The notes: a model not told the origin generated them from the letters alone. DNA of 64,000 nucleotides from Burkholderiales bacterium (GCA_026399875.1 JAPLQF010000024.1:54748-118747); one strand, 5' to 3'. Numbered from the stretch's first letter, positions 1 through 10,700 are shown. Made by a program: numbers and translations.

Positions 1-86
1 CACGGGACAGGTCTGCGCCGCGGTCGGGGCGAGGCTTTGTCCGCAGGCATCTGCAAATGATCGCCAGGGGCTCACGCTGATTGGGA

Positions 87-162
87 TGGTGGGTGCTGAG
101 GGGCTCGAACCCCCGACCTACGCCTTGTAAGGGCGCCGCTCTACCAACTGAGCTAAGCACCC
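87..162 (-). tRNA. tRNA-Val (anticodon UAC)
   Basis: Read on the minus strand, this 76-base stretch folds as a full cloverleaf. The 7-bp acceptor stem starts GGGTGCT and is followed by the D-arm AGCTCAGTTGGTAGAGC, an anticodon arm with loop CTTACAA (anticodon TAC), a T-arm with GGTTCGAGCCC-type sequence, and an encoded CCA end. UAC reads GUA and other valine codons. It lies downstream of lon on the same strand, 117 bases after the lon stop. Confidence 0.95.
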
Positions 163-279
163 AGACAGCGTGAAGACCTTAACACAGGGCAGTTTGGCCC
201 ATCAAGAAGGCACCGTGCCCGAGCCGCTTTCGCAGTTCGGGCATGGTCGGCCTACGTCAGATCAGGCCCAGAGGCCCGT

Positions 280-2715
280 TCAGTGTTTGACCACCAGGGT
301 CGGACCCACTGCCTCAGCCGCCGGCGTGGCCGTCGCCGGAGCCGCGGCATCCGCCGGGGCTGCAACAACCTCCTCCTCTGGCAAGGGAGCGGGCATGCGC
401 TCGAGTGCGACTTCCAGTACCCGATCGATCCATTTCACCGGAATGATTTCGAGACGATTCTTGACGTTGTCAGGAATCTCGGCGAGATCCTTCGCGTTTT
501 CCTCGGGGATCAGCACGGTCTTGATGCCACCGCGATGCGCAGCAAGCAGCTTTTCCTTCAGGCCGCCAATCGGCAGCACCTCGCCTCGCAGCGTGATCTC
601 ACCGGTCATGGCGACATCGGCGCGAACCGGAATATCGGTCAGCATCGAGACCAGAGCCGTGGTCATTGCGATACCGGCAGACGGCCCGTCCTTGGGTGTT
701 GCGCCCTCGGGCACATGGATGTGAATGTCGAGGTTTTCGTGGAAGCCCGCCTTGATGCCCAGACGCTGCTGGCGCCTGCGCACCACGGTCATGGCGGCCT
801 TGATCGACTCCTGCATCACATCGCCGAGTTTGCCGGTGAAGGTGGTCTTGCCCTTGCCGGGCACCGCAACCGCTTCGATGGTCAGCAACTCGCCGCCGAC
901 CTCGGTCCAGGCAAGCCCGGTGACCTGACCGACCTGATTCTCCTTCTCGGCGATACCGAACGAGAAGCGACGCACGCCGAGGAACTTGTCGAGATTTTTC
1001 GGCGTGACCGCGACCTTCTTGTCGTCCTTCTTGAGCAGCAGAGTCTTGACCACCTTGCGGCAGATCTTCGAGAGCTCTCGCTCGAGCGCCCGCACACCGG
1101 CTTCCCGGGTGTAGTAGCGAACGATGTCGCGCAAGGCTGTCTCGGAGACGGTGAGTTCACCCGGCTTCAGGCCATTGTTCTTCTGCTGCTTGGGCAGGAG
1201 ATAGCGCTGGGCAATGCTGGTCTTCTCGTCTTCTGTATAGCCCGACAGCCGAATGACCTCCATCCGGTCGAGCAGCGCCGGCGGAATATTCAGCGAGTTG
1301 GCGGTCGCCACGAACATCACATCCGACAGGTCGTAGTCGACCTCGACGTAGTGGTCGACGAAGGTATGGTTCTGTTCCGGGTCGAGCACCTCGAGCAGCG
1401 CCGACGACGGATCACCGCGGAAGTCCATTCCCATCTTGTCGACTTCGTCGAGCAGGAAGAAGGGATTGCGGACACCGACCTTCGCGATGTTCTGCAGGAT
1501 CTTGCCCGGCATCGAACCGATATAGGTGCGCCGATGGCCACGAATCTCGGCCTCGTCGCGCACACCACCGAGTGCCATGCGCACAAACTTGCGATTGGTG
1601 GCGCGCGCAATAGACTGGCCCAGAGAGGTCTTGCCAACACCAGGCGGCCCGACCAGGCACAGGATCGGCGCCTTGAGTTTGTCGACACGCTGCTGCACAG
1701 CAAGATACTCAAGGATGCGCTCCTTGACCTTGTCCAGACCGAAATGATCCTGGTCGAGCACCGCCTCGGCATTGGCCAGATCGTTGTTGACCTTGCTCTT
1801 CTTGCGCCAGGGCAGACCGACCAGCACGTCGATGTAGTTGCGAACGACCGTGGCCTCTGCCGACATCGGTGACATGAGCTTGAGCTTCTTGAGCTCGGCC
1901 TCGGCCTTCTTGCGAGCCTCGACCGGCATGCGGGCCAGGCGGATCTTCTTCTCGATCTCTTCCATGTCGGCGCCGTCTTCTCCTTCGCCGAGCTCCTTCT
2001 GGATCGCCTTGACCTGCTCGTTGAGGTAGTACTCGCGCTGGCTTTTTTCCATCTGGCGCTTGACGCGACCGCGGATGCGCTTTTCGACCTGCAGGATGTC
2101 GAGCTCGGTCTCGATCTGGGCCAGCAGTTTTTCAAGCCGCTCACCAATCGCAAGGGTCTCGAGAATGTCCTGCTTCTGCTCGATCTTGATCGGCAAGTGG
2201 GCTGCAATCGTGTCGGCCAAACGACCGGCATCATCGATGCCGCCAAGCGAGGTGAGGATCTCGGGCGGGATCTTCTTGTTGAGCTTCACATACTGGTCGA
2301 ACTGGGCCAGGATCGCGCGGCGCAGCGCTTCGACCTCGGCACCCGGATCGGGACCTTCGTCGATGCCGGTAACGTCGCAGGTGAAATGCGCGCCGCTGTC
2401 GTCGATGCCCGACAGATGCGCCCGATGAGAGCCTTCGATAAGCACTTTGACCGTGCCATCAGGAAGCTTGAGCATCTGAAGAATGTTGGAGACGCAACCG
2501 ATTTCATAAATGTCGGCTGCTACAGGATCGTCTTTCGACGCGTTTTTCTGGGCGACCAGCATGATGCTCTTGCCAGCCTCCATCGCCGCTTCAAGTGCCT
2601 TGATGGACTTGGGGCGCCCGACAAAGAGCGGAATCACCATATGCGGAAAAACCACTACATCGCGCAGGGGCAGCAGCGGTAGTGACTGGAACACAACGGG
2701 CGTGGATTCAGACAT
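280..2715 (-). CDS. lon: ATP-dependent Lon protease
   Basis: Lon is a cytoplasmic homohexameric AAA+ serine protease that degrades misfolded and regulatory proteins. The 811-residue product has the N-terminal substrate-binding domain (about 8-200), a coiled-coil stretch, the ATPase with Walker A GPPGVGKT at 356-363 and the LLDEVDK Walker B, then the protease domain with the Ser679-Lys722 dyad, at the same positions as in the E. coli enzyme. I chose the ATG at 2715 because AAGGA sits at a normal distance upstream; an in-frame start 10 codons earlier has no such site. The gene follows clpX on the same strand, and the upstream gap holds a hairpin and a possible heat-shock promoter. The C-terminal tail after the protease domain is rich in Ala and Pro. 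Confidence 0.97.
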   Translation of the reverse strand: MSESTPVVFQSLPLLPLRDVVVFPHMVIPLFVGRPKSIKALEAAMEAGKSIMLVAQKNASKDDPVAADIYEIGCVSNILQMLKLPDGTVKVLIEGSHRAHLSGIDDSGAHFTCDVTGIDEGPDPGAEVEALRRAILAQFDQYVKLNKKIPPEILTSLGGIDDAGRLADTIAAHLPIKIEQKQDILETLAIGERLEKLLAQIETELDILQVEKRIRGRVKRQMEKSQREYYLNEQVKAIQKELGEGEDGADMEEIEKKIRLARMPVEARKKAEAELKKLKLMSPMSAEATVVRNYIDVLVGLPWRKKSKVNNDLANAEAVLDQDHFGLDKVKERILEYLAVQQRVDKLKAPILCLVGPPGVGKTSLGQSIARATNRKFVRMALGGVRDEAEIRGHRRTYIGSMPGKILQNIAKVGVRNPFFLLDEVDKMGMDFRGDPSSALLEVLDPEQNHTFVDHYVEVDYDLSDVMFVATANSLNIPPALLDRMEVIRLSGYTEDEKTSIAQRYLLPKQQKNNGLKPGELTVSETALRDIVRYYTREAGVRALERELSKICRKVVKTLLLKKDDKKVAVTPKNLDKFLGVRRFSFGIAEKENQVGQVTGLAWTEVGGELLTIEAVAVPGKGKTTFTGKLGDVMQESIKAAMTVVRRRQQRLGIKAGFHENLDIHIHVPEGATPKDGPSAGIAMTTALVSMLTDIPVRADVAMTGEITLRGEVLPIGGLKEKLLAAHRGGIKTVLIPEENAKDLAEIPDNVKNRLEIIPVKWIDRVLEVALERMPAPLPEEEVVAAPADAAAPATATPAAEAVGPTLVVKH

Positions 2716-2751
2716 CGGGAGGATTCCTTTTGGACGGCGAACCATCAGGAG

Positions 2752-2777
2752 CTTGGGACAAGTGTGACCGTTTCAAG
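2752..2777 (-). promoter_or_regulatory. Possible heat-shock (sigma-32) promoter of lon
   Basis: On the minus strand a CTTGAAA box (2771-2777) is followed after 13 bases by CCCAAGCT (starting at 2757). This resembles the sigma-32 pattern CTTGAA-N13-CCCCATnT. It would place the transcript start about 25-30 bases before the lon ATG. Lon is a heat-shock gene in other proteobacteria. The -10 box matches only partly, so this is a suggestion. Confidence 0.35.
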
Positions 2778-2950
2778 CATACGCCGATTGGAGAGCGAGA
2801 AAGCTCACAGAAGCAGGAGATGGCTGCCGATGATCGGTCAATGCAAACCGACTGGAACGCTCGGTATTGCACAAAGCGTCCTGCCTGGGCTGTTCACGCT
2901 TGTTGATTCCATGCCGCGAGAAGCCGGTGCCAGACAGCGCCGGCAAAGAT

Positions 2951-2972
2951 CAGCGCGATGAAAATCGCGCTG
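2951..2972 (-). terminator. Hairpin between clpX and lon, possible weak terminator
   Basis: The arms CAGCGCGAT and ATCGCGCTG are perfect 9-bp complements around a 4-base loop. The hairpin lies 34 bases after the clpX stop. On the minus-strand transcript it is followed by ATCTTTG, not by a long U-run, so it would terminate weakly or stabilise the clpX mRNA end. It separates clpX from the lon promoter region. Confidence 0.45.
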
Positions 2973-3005
2973 TCGAATCACGCAGCGGTGCCGTGCAGGC
3001 AAGAC

Positions 3006-4268
3006 TCAGTTGGCGCCGGCCACCTTGGGAGCATCGGCATAGATGATGAGCGGCTGGCCTTCGCCGTCGATCGCATTTTCGTCGATCACGACCTTCTGCA
3101 CGTTCTGCAGGGTCGGCAACTCGAACATGATGTCGAGCAGCACATGCTCGAGAATGGATCGCAGACCTCGCGCGCCGGTCTTGCGTTTGAGCGCTTTGCG
3201 GGCAATCGCAAGCATCGCAGCAGGTCGGATCTCGAGCTCGGCGCCTTCCATTGCGAAGAGCTTCTGGTATTGCTTGACCAGCGCGTTCTTGGGCTCGACC
3301 AGGATCTCGATCATGGCCTCTTCGTTGAGCTCATCGAGCGTTGCAACGACCGGGAGACGCCCGACCAACTCGGGGATCAGGCCGAACTTGATGAGGTCCT
3401 CAGGTTCGACTTCACGAAGCACCGCTCCGACTGCACGCTCCGAGGCGCTGCGAACCTCGGCACCAAATCCGATACCGCTTCGCTCCGAGCGATTGCGAAT
3501 GACTTTCTCGAGGCCGTCGAAAGCGCCACCACAAATGAACAGGATATTGGTGGTGTCGATCTGAACGAAGTCCTGATTGGGATGCTTGCGTCCGCCCTGC
3601 GGGGGTACCGAGGCCACCGTGCCTTCGATGAGCTTGAGCAAGGCCTGCTGCACACCCTCGCCTGAGACATCACGCGTGATGCTGGGGTTGTCGGACTTGC
3701 GGGAAATTTTGTCGATCTCGTCGATATAGACGATGCCGTTCTGGGCCTTCTCGACTTCGTAATTGCAGTTTTGCAGCAGCTTCTGAATGATGTTCTCGAC
3801 ATCTTCGCCGACATAACCCGCTTCGGTGAGCGTGGTGGCATCGGCGATGACGAAGGGCACATTGAGCATGCGGGCGAGCGTCTGGGCGAGCAGCGTCTTA
3901 CCGCTGCCGGTGGGGCCGACCAGCAGGATATTGCTCTTGGCAAGCTCGACTTCTTCTTTCTTGCCCTTGTGGCGAAGACGCTTGTAGTGGTTGTAGACCG
4001 CGACCGCAAGAATTTTCTTGGCGATGTTCTGACCGATGACGTACTGGTCGAGAATCGCGCAGATCTCGTGGGGCGTCGGCAGGCCGGCCTTGAAGGCAGA
4101 CTGGGTATCAGCCTGGGTCTCGTCGCGAATGATGTCATTGCACAGCTCGATGCATTCATCGCAGATGAAGACCGAGGGCCCGGCGATGAGCTTTCTGACC
4201 TCATGCTGGCTCTTGCCGCAGAAGGAGCAGTAGAGCAGCTTTTCGCTCGAACCCTTTTTCTCAGACAT
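3006..4268 (-). CDS. clpX: ClpX, ATPase subunit of ClpXP protease
   Basis: ClpX is the AAA+ unfoldase that recognises substrates and feeds them to ClpP. The 420-residue product has the N-terminal C4 zinc domain (Cys14, Cys17, Cys36, Cys39), Walker A GPTGSGKT at 118-125, the GYVGEDV pore loop, a VYIDEIDK Walker B, and the C-terminal small domain. The ATG at 4268 has GGAG five bases upstream; a GTG two codons earlier overlaps that site. The gene follows clpP by 54 bases and precedes lon, the usual proteobacterial order. Length and motifs are complete, in contrast to its partner clpP. Confidence 0.97.
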   Translation of the reverse strand: MSEKKGSSEKLLYCSFCGKSQHEVRKLIAGPSVFICDECIELCNDIIRDETQADTQSAFKAGLPTPHEICAILDQYVIGQNIAKKILAVAVYNHYKRLRHKGKKEEVELAKSNILLVGPTGSGKTLLAQTLARMLNVPFVIADATTLTEAGYVGEDVENIIQKLLQNCNYEVEKAQNGIVYIDEIDKISRKSDNPSITRDVSGEGVQQALLKLIEGTVASVPPQGGRKHPNQDFVQIDTTNILFICGGAFDGLEKVIRNRSERSGIGFGAEVRSASERAVGAVLREVEPEDLIKFGLIPELVGRLPVVATLDELNEEAMIEILVEPKNALVKQYQKLFAMEGAELEIRPAAMLAIARKALKRKTGARGLRSILEHVLLDIMFELPTLQNVQKVVIDENAIDGEGQPLIIYADAPKVAGAN

Positions 4269-4322
4269 GGTCACTCCGCCACAGAACCAGCATTGCCCGA
4301 ACGCCCCGACCTGAAGAAATGA

Positions 4323-4814
4323 TCACGCCGGAGCCGACTCTGAGCGGCTTGCGAGGGTCCGATCGATCAGTCCGTAGCTTACCGCATCTTCCGCCGACAA
4401 GAAGTTGTCACGGTCGGTATCACGAGCGATACGCTCTATTGGCTGACCAGTGGCTTCCGCCATCAAGCGGTTGAGCCTTTCGCGCAGATAAAGAATCTCT
4501 TTGGCCTGGATCTCGATATCGGAAGCCTGACCCTGCGCGCCGCCCGAGGGCTGATGAATCATGATGCGCGAATTGGGCAGCGCATAACGCTTGCCCTTGG
4601 CACCAGCTGCCAGCAAAAAAGCGCCCATGCTCGCCGCAATGCCCATGCACAGCGTCGAGACATCGGGCTTGATGAAGCGCATGGTGTCGAACATCGCCAG
4701 GCCGGCCGAGACCGATCCGCCCGGAGAATTGATATAGAGACTGATGTCCTTGTCGGGATTTTCAGACTCGAGAAAGAGAAGCTGGGCGACGACCAGATTG
4801 GCGGTCTGATCCAT
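4323..4814 (-). CDS. clpP: ClpP protease subunit, 5' end missing
   Basis: ClpP is the barrel-shaped serine protease partner of ClpX. From the first ATG the product has 163 residues against about 207 in E. coli. The catalytic triad is complete: Ser62 in GIAASMGAF, His87 in MIHQPSGG and Asp136 in DTDRDNF, with spacings equal to E. coli Ser97/His122/Asp171. The first Met matches mature E. coli residue 36, so the propeptide, the axial loops and the first helix (hydrophobic partner contacts) are absent. Homology continues five codons before the ATG (LVGPV) and then stops at a TAA inside the tig 3' end. The tig stop lies only 23 bases before the ATG, and no ribosome binding site is visible. A deletion of the tig-clpP spacer plus about 45 codons, or an assembly error, would explain this. 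Confidence 0.85.
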   Translation of the reverse strand: MDQTANLVVAQLLFLESENPDKDISLYINSPGGSVSAGLAMFDTMRFIKPDVSTLCMGIAASMGAFLLAAGAKGKRYALPNSRIMIHQPSGGAQGQASDIEIQAKEILYLRERLNRLMAEATGQPIERIARDTDRDNFLSAEDAVSYGLIDRTLASRSESAPA

Positions 4815-4837
4815 GACCGGGCCAACCAGACTTGTGT

Positions 4838-6142
4838 TCAGCCGTTAGCGGCCATCAATTCGTCGAAGCTCACCGGCTTGTCGGTCACGGTTGCCTTAGA
4901 CAAAGCCCAGTCGACGACATTCTGCTCGACAACCATCGCCTCGACTTCGGCAAGACGCTCGCGGTCGCTGAAATACCAGCGAATGACTTCACCCGGATTC
5001 TCATAAGACTTGGCAAATTCCTCGATGCGCTTGCGCAACTGATCGGGCTTGGCCTGCAAGCCGCTGCCCTTGACGATCTCGCCAACAATCAGCCCGAGAC
5101 GCACACGCTTGTTGGCAGCCTCGATGAAGGCATCGGGCGGGATCGGCATGTTGGCAACATCCATGCCGCGCTGCTTGAAGTCGGCCTTGGCCCGCTCGGC
5201 AAGTACTTCGGACTCGGATCTGGCGAGTGCCTTGGGTACCTCGAACTCGGCCAGCTTCGGCAAGGCCTCCATGACGGCGGTCTTGTTGAGATTGGCCAGA
5301 CGCTGGCCGACTTCGCGCTCGAGATTGCCGCGCACATCGCTGCGAAGCTTGACGAGATCGCCGTCGGCCACACCGAGTGCCACTGCGAAATCGGCATCGA
5401 GTGCCGGCAGACGCGGGGATTCGACCTTGCGCACGGTCACTTCGAACTGAGCGGTCTTGCCGGCCAGATCGGGCGCTGAATAGTCCGCCGGAAACGCGAC
5501 CTCGAAGGTGACTTTCGAATCAGCCGAAGCGCCACGAACGCCGGACTCGAAGTCGCTCAACATGCGGCCCTCGCCAAGCACGAAGGGGAAGTCGGTGGCT
5601 GAACCGCCATTGAACGCGACGCCATCGAGCGTACCGATGAAGTCGATCGTCACCCGATCGCCATCGGCGGCCGCCCGACCGGCCTCATCCCAGAGCGTTC
5701 GCTGCTTGCGCAGAATCTCGATGGTCTTGTCGATCTCGGCGTCGCCGATCTCGCAGGTCGTGCGCTCGAACGACAGGGACGTCACATCACCCAGCACCAC
5801 GTCGGGATAAACCTCGAAGGTTGCCGAAAAACCGGCAGTGCCCTCTTCGGCGCCTTCGCGAATGTCGATCTGAGGCTGCCCCGCCACACGAAGACCGTGC
5901 TCGGCCACCGCGTCGCTGAAGGCTTTGGAGACGGCATCTCCGAGCACTTCGCCCTGCGTTTGAGCGCCGTAGGACTGCTCGATCATTTTCATCGGCACTT
6001 TGCCGGGCCGAAACCCGGGCATGCGGAGCGAACGCGCCATATCGCGCAATTTACGTTCGACCTGCTGACCGACCTCGGCCATTGAGACCGAGAGGCTGAG
6101 GCGACGCTCGAGAGCGCCGGTCGATTCCAGTTGAGTGGCCAT
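4838..6142 (-). CDS. tig: Trigger factor, ribosome-associated chaperone
   Basis: Trigger factor binds the ribosome exit tunnel and shields new chains; it also has peptidyl-prolyl isomerase activity. The 434-residue product shows the N-terminal ribosome-binding signature GFRPGKVP (about residues 45-52), a central FKBP-like domain (about 160-245, with [11 protein letters not shown]) and the long helical C-terminal domain. The C-terminal end matches the family's usual end, so tig itself is intact. The ATG at 6142 is preferred; a TTG five codons upstream is the alternative. tRNA-Leu lies upstream on the same strand. The 3' end is abnormally close to the truncated clpP. Confidence 0.95.
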   Translation of the reverse strand: MATQLESTGALERRLSLSVSMAEVGQQVERKLRDMARSLRMPGFRPGKVPMKMIEQSYGAQTQGEVLGDAVSKAFSDAVAEHGLRVAGQPQIDIREGAEEGTAGFSATFEVYPDVVLGDVTSLSFERTTCEIGDAEIDKTIEILRKQRTLWDEAGRAAADGDRVTIDFIGTLDGVAFNGGSATDFPFVLGEGRMLSDFESGVRGASADSKVTFEVAFPADYSAPDLAGKTAQFEVTVRKVESPRLPALDADFAVALGVADGDLVKLRSDVRGNLEREVGQRLANLNKTAVMEALPKLAEFEVPKALARSESEVLAERAKADFKQRGMDVANMPIPPDAFIEAANKRVRLGLIVGEIVKGSGLQAKPDQLRKRIEEFAKSYENPGEVIRWYFSDRERLAEVEAMVVEQNVVDWALSKATVTDKPVSFDELMAANG

Positions 6143-6238
6143 CTTGTCGTTATCCAATCATGTTCGGCAAATGAAAATGGGACCGGGCATCGGGCGCCTG
6201 CAGGCTGGCCATCTGAACGCTGACGGCTGCCTGCCGGA

Positions 6239-6323
6239 TGGTGCGGCCGAAAGGACTCGAACCTTCACACCTTGCGGCGCCAGGACCTAAACCTGGTGCG
6301 TCTACCAATTCCGCCACGGCCGC
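6239..6323 (-). tRNA. tRNA-Leu (anticodon UAG)
   Basis: The 85-base minus-strand sequence starts GCGGCCGTGGCGGAATTGG. It has the long variable arm of a class II tRNA, an anticodon arm CCAGG-TTTAGGT-CCTGG giving anticodon TAG, a T-arm with GGTTCGAGTCC, and an encoded CCA. It reads CUA and other CUN leucine codons. It lies upstream of tig on the same strand, a common arrangement in Burkholderiales. Confidence 0.95.
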
Positions 6324-6326
6324 GCA

Positions 6327-6342
6327 GGAGCACCGGTGCTCC
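6327..6342 (-). repeat. Perfect 16-bp palindrome just upstream of tRNA-Leu
   Basis: GGAGCACCGGTGCTCC is its own reverse complement and ends three bases before the tRNA 5' end. A TACAAT box lies just beyond it on the minus strand (6354-6359), so the palindrome sits between a possible -10 and the mature tRNA. It may form a hairpin in the 5' leader of the precursor or be chance in GC-rich DNA. Confidence 0.4.
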
Positions 6343-6435
6343 GTTAACCTGCCATTGTAGACGAAGGCCGCCAATGCCCTGGCGCAAGCGGCGCGGGCGA
6401 GCATGGGATTCATATAACAAGCGCGTAAAGGGTCG

Positions 6436-6487
6436 CTTCAGTCGGACCGCTTCAGTCGGGTCGCCACGGTCGGGTCACTTCAGTCGG
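6436..6487. repeat. Three short direct repeats at the RND permease 3' end
   Basis: The 10-mer CTTCAGTCGG occurs at 6436-6445, 6450-6459 and 6478-6487, within a GGTCGC/GGGTCA-rich stretch. The third copy covers the permease stop codon, so the repeats extend just beyond the coding end. They look like small local duplications rather than a mobile element. Confidence 0.6.
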
Positions 6488-9400
6488 GTCGCACCCGATA
6501 CCAGGCAACAAAGAGCGCGGGCACGAAGAGCACGGTCATGATGGTCGCGACAATCAGCCCGCCCATGATCGCAAAGGCCATCGGCCCCCAGAGCACATCG
6601 CGCGACAGCGGCACCATCGCCAGGACGGCAGCCGCGGCAGTCAGCAGAATCGGGCGAAAGCGCCGCACGGCCGACTCGCGCACCGACTCCCAGACACCAT
6701 GCCCGTCGGCCTGATACTGGCGGATCTGATCGACCAGGATCACGGTATTGCGCATGATCATGCCGCCCAGCGCGAGGGTCCCAAGCAGCGCGACAAAGCC
6801 GAAGGGACGTCCCGACGCCAGCAGGGCCGCCGCGACACCGATGATCCCCAGCGGCGCGGTCAAAAGAACCATGAAGGTCAGGGAGAAACGCTGCAACTGG
6901 ATCATCAGGAGGGCCACGACAATCGCCAGCATGATCGGTAGTCCGGCTCCAATCGAGGCCTGCGCCTGGAGGTTGTCCTCGAAGGGCCCGCCCACTTCGA
7001 TCCGATAGCCGAAAGGCAGGCTCGCGCGAATCGCGGCCAGTTTGGGATCGATCGCCATGGCAATGTCTGGTGCCTGCACCCCCTCGATCAGGTCGGCGCG
7101 CACGGTCAGCGCCAGATCACGGCTGCGTCGCCAGATGATCGGCTCTTCCATCACTTCCCGGATCGTGGCGATCTGCGACAGCGGCACCGACTTGCCCAGC
7201 GAGGTCTGGATCTGCAGATTGCCGATGCTGCCAAGACTCAACCGCTCGGCATCAGGGGCGCGCAGCACGACCTCAATCAGTTTGTCGCGCTCGCGATAGG
7301 TGCCGATCGTGGCGCCCGACACCGCGCCCCCGATCGAACGGGCGACCTGCGCACTCGACAGTCCGATGATGCGCGCTTTGTCCTGATCAACCTCGATGCG
7401 CACCGCCGGTGCACGATCACCCCAGTCGGCATGCGCATCGATGGTGGTGGGATCGGCACGGATGACTTCGGCCACCTGCTCACCGATCTGTTTGAGACGC
7501 CCGGCATCCGGTCCGATCACCCGGAACTGGATCGGATAGGCTACCGGCGGACCCAGCGGCGTACGGAATGCGCGGGCCCTCACACCAGGGAATTGATCGG
7601 CCAACTGCTCGCGCAGCCTGGGCAGCACGCGGTCGCGACCGGCGACATCCCGGGTCAGGATCACGAACTGGACGAAATTGCTGCGAAAAAGCTGCTGATC
7701 GAGCGACAGGTAATAGCGCGGCGAACCATTACCGACATAACCGACGAAGGTGGCGATATCAGGCTCGCCGGCAAGCAGCGCCTCAAAGCGGCGCGCCTGT
7801 TCGTCGGTGGCCTTGAAGGACGACCCCTCGGGCAACCACATTTCGACCAGAATTTCAGCACGGTCGGATGATGGAAAAAACTGTTTTTCGGTCAGTTTCA
7901 TGCCGACGATGCCAAGCGCGAAAAGCGCCAGCGTGGCGGCGATCGTGATCCAGCGATAGCGCATGCAGCGCTCGATAAGCGACCTCAGTCGCCGGTAAAA
8001 GCCGCTGTCGCAAACCTCCTGATGCCCGCCCTTGGGCGCCTTGAGCCCATAAAAACCGAGGAAAGGCGTGGCGACAACCGCTGCCACCCACGACACCAGC
8101 AGTGCAATTGTCACCACCGAGAAAATCGCGAAGGTGTACTCGCCGGTCGAGGATTTGGCGGTAGCTGGCCGCCTTGAAACGGTCAAGGCCCTCTTCCATC
8201 TTCCTGGACATCATTTCGACCACGATCATCGCGTCGTCGACCAGCAGTCCAAGCGCAATGATCAAGGCGCCGGTCGAGATGCGATGCAGGTCGATGCGAA
8301 ACCAGGCCATCACCAAGAAAGTGCCGGCCAGCACCAGCGGAATCGTGAGCGCGACCACGCCGCCGGCGCGCAAGCCCAGGCTGAGGAATGAGACTGCAAG
8401 GACGATCGCAACCGCTTCGAGCAGCGAATTCAGGAACAGTCCAACCGCGCTCTTCACGATGCGGGGCTGGTCGGAGACCTTCGCAAACTCGATGCCGATC
8501 GGCAGGTCGCGCTTGAGGCTCGCCATAGTGCGGTTGATGTTGTCGCCCAGGCGCAGCACATCGCCGCTGGCCTGCATCGAGACTGCCAGACCGATCGCGG
8601 GTTTGCCCGAAAACCGCATTGTGTAAGCCGGCGGATCGGCATAACCGCGCCAGACGCGGGCGGCATCGCCCAGACGCACCGTACGTCCGCCGATGTTCAG
8701 GCGCAGCTCCTGCACCTCGCGTACCGTGTCGAACTGCCCGGTGACCCGCAGCGGCACCTGATAGCTGCTGCCCTGGACGTTACCGGCGGGTGTGACGATG
8801 TTCTGCGCGGCAAGCTGGTCGGCAATGCGCTGAACATCAATGCCCAGGTTGGCCAGTGCCTGGGGGGAGAGCTCGATGAAGACCTTCTCGTCCTGGACAC
8901 CGATCAGCTCGACCTTGGCCACATCGGGCAAGCGCAACAGGGATTGGCGCACCGACTCGACGGTGTCACGCAACTCGGCCATCGAAAAGCCATCGCCGGT
9001 GAAGGCGAAGATCGTGCCGAAGACATCGCCGAACTCGTCGTTGAAGAAGGGTCCGACCACTTCGGCCGGCAGCTGGGCCCGCATATCGCCGACCTTCTTT
9101 CGCACCTGGTACCAGATCTGCGGCACTTCCCTGGGTGGCGCAGTGTCGAGCAGTTCAAGGACGATCAGCGATTCACCGGGCTTGGAATAGCTGCGAGTCC
9201 ATTTGAAATACGGGGTTTCCTGCAGCTTCTTTTCAATGCGATCGGTCACCTGCGTGTCGACCTGCTCGGCGGTGGCCCCTGGCCAGAGGGTGCGCACCAC
9301 CATGCCGCGAAAGACGAAGTCGGGGTCCTCGCGCTGCCCCAGGCCGAAAAAGGCCATGGCGCCGGCAATCGCAATTGCAATCAGAAAGAAGATCGTCAGC

Positions 9401-9522
9401 TGCGGATGACGGATGGCGGCAGCCGAGATGTTGAAGCGCCCTGACGGCGCAGCCCCGGCATTTCTGGCGTCCTGGGCGTCCTTGTCGTTCTGGTCGTCCT
9501 TGTCGTCAAAGGGCGACCTCAC
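6480..9522 (-). pseudogene. RND efflux permease broken by internal deletion and frameshift
   Basis: This is a proton-driven inner-membrane drug/metabolite pump of the RND superfamily. The first part (9522 to about 8160) covers TM1, the first porter domain and TM2-TM4, including the LGLLVDDAMIVVE segment with the proton-relay aspartates. The second part continues in another frame from about 8150 (KSSTGEYTFAIF) to the stop at 6480, with TM6 to TM12. At the junction, FKAASY is followed directly by AKSSTGEY. Family members have about 25 more residues here, covering TM5, so roughly 74 bases appear missing and the frame shifts. As written, translation stops about 130 residues after the junction region. 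The GTG start overlaps the adaptor stop (GTGA). No outer-membrane partner gene is nearby. Confidence 0.85.
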
Positions 9523-10625
9523 CGCGCCACTCCACCAGTCTGCGACACCGGATCGTCGAGCAGACGCACCGGTTGTCCTGGCAGAAGCAGATTGGCGCCG
9601 GCGGTCACGATGCGATCGCCGGGGTTGATGCCACTGGCGATACGCACCGCATCATCGAGCAGGCCTGCGGTCTTGACCTCGACCGGCTCGACGGTGCGCT
9701 TGCTCATATCGACGCGCCAGACCTGCGTCTTGCCGTCGCGCGAATAGAGCGCCGACATCGGCAGCACGATGAACGACGGACCGCCCTGACCATTCGACTG
9801 CACCAGCGCGGTCATGCCCAGGGCGATGTCATCGAGCTTGCCGCTCAGTGTCAGGCGTGCAGCGTAGGTCCGCGATGCCGGATCGGCAATCGGTGAGAGT
9901 TCGCGAATTTTTGCGGCGATGACCCGATCGCCCAGCGCCGGCACCAGCACCGACCAGGCCGTGACGCGACGCACATCAGCGAGATCGGCCTCTGGAATAT
10001 TGACCGCGACTTCGCGCTCCGCGGTTTGCGCGACGCGGATGACCGGCTGACCGGCACTCACCACCTGCCCGACTTCAGCCTCGACCGCAGTGACCACACC
10101 GGCTGCACCGGCCTGCATGACCTGAAAGTCGACCGCATTGCGCGCCTGGCGCAGCTGGGCCTGCGCCGCGTTGAAGCGCGAGACTGCCGAGTCATAGTTG
10201 GCCTGCTGGCGATCGAGCGAGCCCTGGCTGATGTAGTTCTGAGTTTTCAGGCTGCGCAGACGGTCGAGCTCGACCGCGGCCAGATCGCGGTCGGTACGGG
10301 CCGACTCGAGCTGAGCCTGCTGCGCCTGGAGTGCCGGCGCGAGATCGGTCGGATCGAGCCTGGCGAGCACCTGGCCGGGAACGACGCGGTCGCCAACCGA
10401 GACATTTCGCTGCAGCAGTTTGCCGCCCACCCGAAAGCCGAGTCTCGACTCGATACGGGGACGAATTTCGCCGGGCAGGCTGAGGACGCCTGCGCTGGCG
10501 GAGACCTTTGCCACCACCGATCGAACCGGACGGGGCGGCTCGGGTTTCGCCTCGGGTTCCTTGCCCTTGCAGGCCACCAGCAGAAAAAGCGCGGCAACCG
10601 CCGCCGGCAACAGAGTCAAGCGCAT
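9519..10625 (-). CDS. RND efflux periplasmic adaptor lipoprotein (membrane fusion protein)
   Basis: The adaptor links an RND pump to an outer-membrane channel. The 368-residue product begins with a lipoprotein signal peptide ending in the lipobox LVAC, followed by a Lys/Pro/Glu-rich linker. A split biotinyl-lipoyl-like domain follows (RVGGKLLQRNVSVGDRVVPGQVLA), then an alpha-hairpin rich in Gln/Ala/Arg, and beta-barrel and membrane-proximal domains ending near LLLPGQPVRLL. The ATG at 10625 places the signal peptide at the very N-terminus and has GGA six bases upstream. Upstream lie a sigma-70 promoter and a perfect palindrome typical of a repressor site. The gene itself is intact although its pump gene is broken. 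Confidence 0.9.
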   Translation of the reverse strand: MRLTLLPAAVAALFLLVACKGKEPEAKPEPPRPVRSVVAKVSASAGVLSLPGEIRPRIESRLGFRVGGKLLQRNVSVGDRVVPGQVLARLDPTDLAPALQAQQAQLESARTDRDLAAVELDRLRSLKTQNYISQGSLDRQQANYDSAVSRFNAAQAQLRQARNAVDFQVMQAGAAGVVTAVEAEVGQVVSAGQPVIRVAQTAEREVAVNIPEADLADVRRVTAWSVLVPALGDRVIAAKIRELSPIADPASRTYAARLTLSGKLDDIALGMTALVQSNGQGGPSFIVLPMSALYSRDGKTQVWRVDMSKRTVEPVEVKTAGLLDDAVRIASGINPGDRIVTAGANLLLPGQPVRLLDDPVSQTGGVAR

Positions 10626-10653
10626 CAAAGATCCATCAAAAGGCGGCAAGTTA

Positions 10654-10673
10654 ATAACTGACGCGTCAGTTAT
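10654..10673. promoter_or_regulatory. Perfect 20-bp palindrome, probable TetR-family operator
   Basis: ATAACTGACGCGTCAGTTAT is exactly self-complementary. It overlaps the end of the -10 box and the likely start site of the efflux promoter, a position where a bound repressor would block transcription. The AACTGAC/GTCAGTT half-sites resemble operators of AcrR/TetR regulators of RND pumps. No such regulator gene is found in this window. Assignment to TetR is inference from pattern and context. Confidence 0.65.
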
Positions 10674-10700
10674 AGTAGAGATGGCAGCGTGGCAAGTCAA
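10672..10700 (-). promoter_or_regulatory. Sigma-70 promoter of the RND efflux operon
   Basis: On the minus strand TTGACT (10695-10700) is followed after 17 bases by TACTAT (10672-10677). The predicted start site falls inside the 20-bp palindrome, about 40 bases before the adaptor ATG. The -35 box matches consensus at five of six positions. Confidence 0.6.

Noticed and set aside
220-246. A GC-rich hairpin between lon and tRNA-Val as a lon terminator.
   Set aside because: The arms pair imperfectly and no U-run follows on the minus strand. Not strong enough to list.
283-1872. A 529-codon open frame opposite lon.
   Set aside because: It lies fully within the conserved Lon reading frame and has no ribosome binding site or homology I recognise.
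6150-6413. A small open frame around tRNA-Leu.
   Set aside because: It runs through the tRNA gene and its product is a translation of the tRNA sequence.
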